A stretch of DNA of 64,000 bases from Paenibacillus aceris (GTDB lineage: Bacteria > Bacillota > Bacilli > Paenibacillales > NBRC-103111): contig NZ_JAGGKV010000005.1 in NCBI RefSeq assembly GCF_017874035.1, forward strand, positions 248,001-312,000. The letters are read 5' to 3'. Under the pieces are notes generated by a model. That model did not search any database and had not been told where the DNA came from. It saw only the letters and a program-made list of their open reading frames with translations. The position numbers and the translations under genes were made by a program. Shown piece by piece: positions 59,088 through 64,000 of the stretch. The number at the start of each line of letters is the position of its first letter. Position 1 is the stretch's first letter.

Positions 59088-60944
59088 ATGTGTATCAAAC
59101 TGAGGCAGCGAGGTGGGAAATTGTTATTTAAGAAAGCGCTATCAATCAAAGCGAAGCTCGTGCTGCTCATTCTCTTCTTTTTATGCGTTCCGCTGCTAGT
59201 TTTTGGTACACTGTGGTATGAGAAGGCATCGGAAAGCATTGAATATAATGCTATCGATTATAGTGAGCAGCTTATGGGTCAAATTAATTCGCAACTGGAC
59301 GGATATTTCTACGACCTGGAGAGGATAACCTATCCATTGCTGCTGCACCCCCAGATTCAATCGTTTATGAAGTTGGATCCTGAGGACCAATACGACAGGT
59401 TTCTTGTCAGCAAAAAAATATCCGACGAGCTATTTCCTAGTATCACCTTTGGCAGGCCTGATATTTATGGATTGTCTATCGTTTCTAATAGCGGGATAGC
59501 TACTTCAAGCTATAGTGATTTTGCCGGTAGGGAAAGTTATGAGCTATATAAAAATGCAGTTCTTGGTGAGCGGAACTATCGGATTGTTGGCATAGAATAT
59601 ATGGAGTCTACTCCTGTTCTGACAATCGCGCGCAAATTTTTGGATACGGTTTCATATCAATCTAGCGGAATGCTCATTATCCATGTACGGCTTAATGAGA
59701 TTATTAAAATCTGTGAAAAAATTAAGCTAGGCGACACCGGATTCTTATGGATTATGGATGCGGAAGGGCGAGTCATTTATCACCCAGAGAAGGAAAGATG
59801 GGGAAAACAGGCATTGACGCCGGAACTTAGTGAAAAACTGTCAAGCGAGAACGGCTACTATGTGGAAAAGGCGCGGCAGGATAACAGGCTTATTATTTAT
59901 GAACGCTCTCCGATGACAGGCTGGACGCTTATTTCGGAAGTATCGCTAAAGGAATTGAACAAAGATATGATCAGCCTGAGAAACGTTACTGTCTGGATCG
60001 TTCTCCTGCTGGTTGGTATTGCTTTAATTCTTACTGGTGGCTTTTCCCTCTACTTAACACAATCGTTGCTGCATTTGCAGCGACTTATGCGCCGTGCTGA
60101 AGAAGGGGACCTTAGCGTCAAAGCTCCCGAAAGGAGGAACGATGAATTGGGGGGATTAAATCGCGGCTTTAATCGGATGGTCGGTGAAATCCGCCGTCTT
60201 CTCGAAGAGGTGCAGACTTCCCGTATGAAAGAGCAGGAAATGGAAATTCGTCAGCGTGAATCTGCCTTACAAGCGATGCAATCGCAGATTAATCCCCATT
60301 TTCTATACAATACATTGGAGATTATCAACTCTTACGCAATTATTGAGGATGTAAAGCCAATTAGCCGGATGGCGACTTCATTGGCAGACATTTTTCGTTA
60401 CAGCGTTGGAAATCCGAGCCAAGCGGTCACGCTTTTGGAGGAGATCCGCTACATACGTACTTATCTGGAAATACAGCAGGAGCGCTTTAATGCTTTGCAA
60501 GTAGAGATTATTGCCGACGAGCGACTGCTTCCTATGGTTCAAGCTGTTCGGCTTATGATTCAACCGCTTGTGGAGAATGCTTTTAAACATGGCTATCAGG
60601 CTCATAAACTGAGACCCAGTTATATAGGGATTAAGGGCATGATGCAGGACGGGGATTATGTGCTTCGGATAGAGGACCAGGGAAAAGGAATGGACCGTCA
60701 GCTAAGAGAACGCTACAATGCAGCGTTTATAGCCGGTGACAGCAGGGAGATGCGGCAAAAGGGGGAAGTCAGCGGAATGTTTGACACTATCGGCCTTTGG
60801 AATGTGCACCAACGCATCCGTATTAGCTTCGGTGACCCTTACGGGTTGTTTATTGTAAAGTCCAACGAGACAGGCACCATCATTGATATGCGGCTGAAAT
60901 TCGCTGCTTGGCCGGTTGAAAAGGGGGTTGGGAACGATGTATAG
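59088..60944 (+). CDS. YesM-type sensor histidine kinase
   Basis: A 618-residue membrane kinase with a helix near 24-45, a dCache-like sensor (about 46-300), a second helix (about 303-325), HAMP, phospho-acceptor H404 in NPHFLYNT, and an ATPase domain with QPLVENAFKHG and DQGKGMD. ATG 59088 is preferred, with AAAGGA 8 bases upstream, over an in-frame ATG at 59052. It overlaps the response regulator gene by 8 bases and controls the permeases downstream by inference. Confidence 0.9.
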   Translation: MCIKLRQRGGKLLFKKALSIKAKLVLLILFFLCVPLLVFGTLWYEKASESIEYNAIDYSEQLMGQINSQLDGYFYDLERITYPLLLHPQIQSFMKLDPEDQYDRFLVSKKISDELFPSITFGRPDIYGLSIVSNSGIATSSYSDFAGRESYELYKNAVLGERNYRIVGIEYMESTPVLTIARKFLDTVSYQSSGMLIIHVRLNEIIKICEKIKLGDTGFLWIMDAEGRVIYHPEKERWGKQALTPELSEKLSSENGYYVEKARQDNRLIIYERSPMTGWTLISEVSLKELNKDMISLRNVTVWIVLLLVGIALILTGGFSLYLTQSLLHLQRLMRRAEEGDLSVKAPERRNDELGGLNRGFNRMVGEIRRLLEEVQTSRMKEQEMEIRQRESALQAMQSQINPHFLYNTLEIINSYAIIEDVKPISRMATSLADIFRYSVGNPSQAVTLLEEIRYIRTYLEIQQERFNALQVEIIADERLLPMVQAVRLMIQPLVENAFKHGYQAHKLRPSYIGIKGMMQDGDYVLRIEDQGKGMDRQLRERYNAAFIAGDSREMRQKGEVSGMFDTIGLWNVHQRIRISFGDPYGLFIVKSNETGTIIDMRLKFAAWPVEKGVGNDV

Positions 60945-61995
60945 CGTTTTAATCGTTGATGATGAAGTGATGATAAAGCATAGTTTAACTAAGCTGATTG
61001 ATGGAAGCCAGTACGGTTTTCGCGTAAACGGGGAAGCAGAGGACGGCAGTGAGGCGTTAGCGCTCTGGGAGCGGCTGAAGCCGGATTTAATCATTACGGA
61101 TATCAGCATGCCGGTCATGGATGGGCTAGAACTAATTGAAGAAATCCGTAAACGAAGCCAAGATACAGAAATTGTTATTTTGTCTGGTTATGACGATTTT
61201 GGATATGCCCAGCAGGCGATTCGCTACGGGATCACGGATTACGTGTTGAAGCCGGTCAGACAGGAACTTTTGGAGAACCTGTTGAGGAAAGTAGCTGACC
61301 GCTTGGATCAAAAAGGGAGAAGTTTCAAGGAGCGGGGGCAGAGGCTGTGGGAATGCCGGGGCATTGCTGCCTCGCTTACGGAACATTTGTGGATGCTCCG
61401 CGAGCCGGAAGCCCTGCTGCAGTTATCAGACTTCCATCAGCAACTCATGAGCCGAGGACTGAATCTCGCGCAGTGCTTGGAGCACCTGGAGGATGTGATC
61501 GCCTTGGCGGAAGCGGAGCTTATCGCAAGGAGCGGCGGAAAGATGCAGGAGCTTCCGAAGCCACGGTTATCCGCTGCAATTGCATCCCAGGATGAAGTCG
61601 TCCTTCACACACGGATCAGTATTGCGGCATTTGCCGAACAGGTTCGTATGATCCGCAACTGGGGACAGCATCATGGCATTATGAAGGCCGTGCGATATAT
61701 CGAAGCGCATTACGCGAACGAATATTTGTCACTATCCCAAGCCGCTAATGAGGCAGGAATGTCCGACTCCTATTTCAGTAGGTGTTTTAAAGAGGAATTA
61801 GGCTTAAGCTTTATTGAATATGTCATTAAACTTCGCATGGAGAAGGCCAAAGATCTGCTGGAAGCAGCCGAAAGTAAAACGAATGAAGTTGCTCATGCTG
61901 TCGGCTACAGCGATTATCCTCACTTTTCCAAATCATTTAAAAAATATTGCGGTGTAGCACCTAACGAATATAAAAAACGATTAACCGGTAAATAA
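60937..61995 (+). CDS. YesN-type response regulator
   Basis: A 352-residue regulator with a receiver at 1-120 (phospho-acceptor D55 in ITDISMP) and a C-terminal AraC-type DNA-binding domain (about 250-350; SDSYFSRCFKEELGLSFIEY). ATG 60937 has GGGGG 9 bases upstream and lies inside the kinase gene end. Likely activator of the ABC importer 135 bases later. Confidence 0.92.
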   Translation: MYSVLIVDDEVMIKHSLTKLIDGSQYGFRVNGEAEDGSEALALWERLKPDLIITDISMPVMDGLELIEEIRKRSQDTEIVILSGYDDFGYAQQAIRYGITDYVLKPVRQELLENLLRKVADRLDQKGRSFKERGQRLWECRGIAASLTEHLWMLREPEALLQLSDFHQQLMSRGLNLAQCLEHLEDVIALAEAELIARSGGKMQELPKPRLSAAIASQDEVVLHTRISIAAFAEQVRMIRNWGQHHGIMKAVRYIEAHYANEYLSLSQAANEAGMSDSYFSRCFKEELGLSFIEYVIKLRMEKAKDLLEAAESKTNEVAHAVGYSDYPHFSKSFKKYCGVAPNEYKKRLTGK

Positions 61996-62022
61996 GACGC
62001 GGAGAGAAGCGCGTCTTTTTTT
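61995..62022 (+). terminator. Rho-independent terminator
   Basis: GACGCG (61996-62001) pairs with CGCGTC (62010-62015), followed by seven T residues. Confidence 0.88.
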
Positions 62023-62083
62023 GTTGAAACATGTTAGTCAAAAAAACACAACATGTTACGGTTTTACACATGGATGCAAGGAA

Positions 62084-62097
62084 TGATAGCGGTTACA
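62084..62097 (+). promoter_or_regulatory. Cre-like site before LplB/YtcP-type importer
   Basis: TGATAGCGGTTACA matches the CcpA consensus with one mismatch and overlaps a possible -10 box TACAAT (62094-62099). Bound CcpA would block this promoter. Confidence 0.55.
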
Positions 62098-62129
62098 ATA
62101 AAGCTGCAACTTAGGAAGGAGAGATAATA

Positions 62130-63092
62130 ATGGAGTTAAGGAGTAAACCCGCATCACGGGAACAAGCGGGCTCTTTTCCGGCAGAAGCCGTGAAGCGAAA
62201 GCCTTATTGGTTGAAGCACTGGCAAATATATTCAATGGTTCTTCCGGGACTGATTTATTTTATTTTGTTTAAATATATTCCTCTATCGGGTGTAATTATT
62301 GCGTTTCAGGATTATAGCGTATTTACCGGTATTTTCGGCAGTAGCTTTGTCGGGCTTAATCATTTTCACAACCTTTTCACATATCCCGAATTTCTTCGTG
62401 TCTTAAAGAACACACTGCTGATCAGCATCTACCAGATTGTCCTAGGGTTTCCGGCACCAATCGCTTTGGCTATGTTGATGAATGAAGTGCGCAAGATGTT
62501 TTTTAAACGCGCGGTGCAAACAGTTCTATATCTTCCGCATTTCATTTCCTGGGTCATTGTCGGAGGACTCGTTATCAACTTTTTGTCCCCAAGCTCAGGC
62601 ATGGTCAACGATTTTCTCAAGTGGCTGGGCAAGGAGCCTGTCTTTTTCATGCAGGAGCCAAATTACTTCCGTTCGATCGTAGTTACTTCGGGAATATGGA
62701 AAGAGGTTGGCTGGGGGACGATCATTTATCTTGCGGCCTTGGCAGGCATCAATCCAGAGCTTTATGAGTCAGCCGAAGTGGATGGAGCCGGGAAGCTGAA
62801 GCAGGCGTTCAGCATTACGCTGCCATCGCTTTTGCCAACGATTATGGTGCTGCTGCTGCTGCGAGTCGGACACGTGCTTGACCTAGGTTTCGAGCAAATC
62901 TACATGCTGCTGAATCCTCTCGTGACGGAGACGGGTGAAGTTCTCGATACTTACATTTATCGCATCGGGCTCCTGGGCGGACAATATAGCTATACGACGG
63001 CAATTGGATTATTTAAATCGCTTGTAGGCGTCATTCTAGTTGTTGGCGCTAACCAACTAAGCAAGAAAACAACTGGAAATTCAATTTATTAA
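62130..63092 (+). CDS. ABC sugar importer permease, LplB type
   Basis: A 320-residue, six-helix permease with FKYIPLSGVIIAFQDYSVF near the first helix and EAA loop YESAEVDGAGKLKQAF, as in LplB/YteP permeases for complex saccharides. AAGGAGAG precedes the ATG. It is followed by a YtcP-type partner; the binding protein is expected just past the window. Confidence 0.92.
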   Translation: MELRSKPASREQAGSFPAEAVKRKPYWLKHWQIYSMVLPGLIYFILFKYIPLSGVIIAFQDYSVFTGIFGSSFVGLNHFHNLFTYPEFLRVLKNTLLISIYQIVLGFPAPIALAMLMNEVRKMFFKRAVQTVLYLPHFISWVIVGGLVINFLSPSSGMVNDFLKWLGKEPVFFMQEPNYFRSIVVTSGIWKEVGWGTIIYLAALAGINPELYESAEVDGAGKLKQAFSITLPSLLPTIMVLLLLRVGHVLDLGFEQIYMLLNPLVTETGEVLDTYIYRIGLLGGQYSYTTAIGLFKSLVGVILVVGANQLSKKTTGNSIY

Positions 63093-63113
63093 TTCTGAAA
63101 GGAGAGCGGTACA

Positions 63114-63983
63114 TTGATCAGGGAAAATGCCTCTCGACGTGCATTTATGTATGGCAATTATTTGGTTTTAACGGTAGTAAGTTTAGCTATGCTTCTTCCA
63201 TTTCTACATATATTTGCGGGCTCTCTAAGCAGCGGGAGCGCAATTTCTCAAGGACGGGTCAGCATCTTTCCCGTTGAATGGACGATGATTAATTATAAAG
63301 CCGTGCTGCAAAACGCAGCTATATGGAAATCCTTCGGCGTGACCGTTCTATTGACAGTCGGAGGGACGGTGTTCAATCTGTTTTTTACCTCATTAATGGC
63401 ATACGGTTTATCTAAAAATGAATTGAAGGGCCGCTCCTTAATTTTATTGTTGATTGTGTTGACAATGATTTTTCAAGTACCGCTGATTCCCGGATATTTG
63501 CTGGTCAAGTCTCTAGGAATGCTGAATACACTGTGGTCTCTTATCATACCTGGAACGATAAGTGCTTTTAATTTGATCATTATGATTTCTTTTTTTCGTG
63601 ATATTCCAGAAGGGCTTGTGGAGGCTGCACGCATTGACGGCTGCGGCGAGTACCGCACTTGGTGGAGCATCGTGCTTCCTTTGTCGCTGCCATCGCTTAG
63701 CACCATCGGATTGTTTTATGCGGTTGGCCATTGGAACGGGTATTTCAGTGCGATCATGTACATCCGTGACCCTGCCTTATTTCCGCTACAGGTCAAGCTT
63801 CGCCAGTTGCTAGTCGAAAGTGATACCGAATCATTGATGCAGAGTGTAAACGTGACGCTGCAATCGATGGAAGGCATTAAGATGGCGACCATCATCGTTG
63901 CTACCGTTCCCATATTGTTGATTTACCCGCTGATCCAGAAACATTTTATTAAAGGCGCCATGCTTGGGTCAGTGAAAGGTTAA
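63114..63983 (+). CDS. ABC sugar importer permease, YtcP/LplC type
   Basis: A 289-residue, six-helix permease with MLLPFLHIFAGSLSSG at the N-terminus, EAA loop VEAARIDGCGEYRTWW, and the family end FIKGAMLGSVKG. TTG start with AAAGGAG about 9 bases upstream. It forms the channel with the LplB-type subunit; an MsmX-type ATPase from elsewhere is required. Confidence 0.92.
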   Translation: MIRENASRRAFMYGNYLVLTVVSLAMLLPFLHIFAGSLSSGSAISQGRVSIFPVEWTMINYKAVLQNAAIWKSFGVTVLLTVGGTVFNLFFTSLMAYGLSKNELKGRSLILLLIVLTMIFQVPLIPGYLLVKSLGMLNTLWSLIIPGTISAFNLIIMISFFRDIPEGLVEAARIDGCGEYRTWWSIVLPLSLPSLSTIGLFYAVGHWNGYFSAIMYIRDPALFPLQVKLRQLLVESDTESLMQSVNVTLQSMEGIKMATIIVATVPILLIYPLIQKHFIKGAMLGSVKG

Positions 63984-64000
63984 TATATCATGATAAGCGA

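Overview
The window is a chromosomal stretch from a spore-forming, low-to-mid G+C Gram-positive bacterium, most likely Paenibacillus or a close relative. The evidence is strong AGGAGG ribosome-binding sites, an alpha/beta-type small acid-soluble spore protein, S-layer-homology (SLH) anchored surface proteins, YesM/YesN-type two-component systems paired with LplB/YtcP-type sugar permeases, and YolD-like/Y-family polymerase SOS genes. No rRNA, tRNA or CRISPR array was seen.

Region 1 (1-28 kb) is a surface glycan-degradation and uptake locus. It holds the tail of a cohesin-FIVAR-dockerin protein, an SOS mutagenesis operon, a spore protein gene, a GH3 glycosidase ending in cohesin plus dockerin, a cohesin-SLH wall anchor, an ABC sugar importer without its own ATPase, a YesM/YesN pair, a second GH3-cohesin-dockerin enzyme, a second YesM/YesN-like pair, a TRAP transporter (DctQ, DctM, DctP) and a GH3-SLH enzyme. 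The parts fit together: sensors detect a glycan or its breakdown products, enzymes are held on the wall by SLH domains or by cohesin-dockerin contacts, and two importer types take up products. Cre-like sites before several of these genes suggest catabolite control.

Region 2 (28-36.5 kb) holds housekeeping-like and accessory genes: GNAT, a CapA-like phosphatase, an aminoglycoside-phosphotransferase-like kinase, an FHA/winged-helix regulator next to a MurA paralogue with Asp at the catalytic Cys position, and an IS110-family element with a 222-bp tandem duplication of its end.

Region 3 (about 36.5-59 kb) is the most unusual. Many small single-gene units, mostly on the + strand (DinB, an extra RNA polymerase omega, GNATs, P-loop kinases, a histidine phosphatase, DUF4085, DUF2975, a Dph6-like ligase, a methyltransferase), are each followed by a copy of a roughly 70-105 bp repeat. 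The repeat starts with TAAC, often overlapping the stop codon, has a variable palindromic stem in the middle and ends with GTTAGTT. This is the layout of integron attC sites, and the region resembles a gene-cassette array without an integrase. Between cassette-like parts lie a DUF1259 pair, a GMC oxidoreductase, a signal-peptidase-like lipoprotein lacking its catalytic residues, and several gene scars (HAD/GNAT, MocR/EamA).

Region 4 (59-64 kb) is a third YesM/YesN system followed by LplB- and YtcP-type permeases; the binding-protein gene presumably lies just beyond the window. All functional statements are read from sequence motifs and recalled family knowledge; no database search was run.
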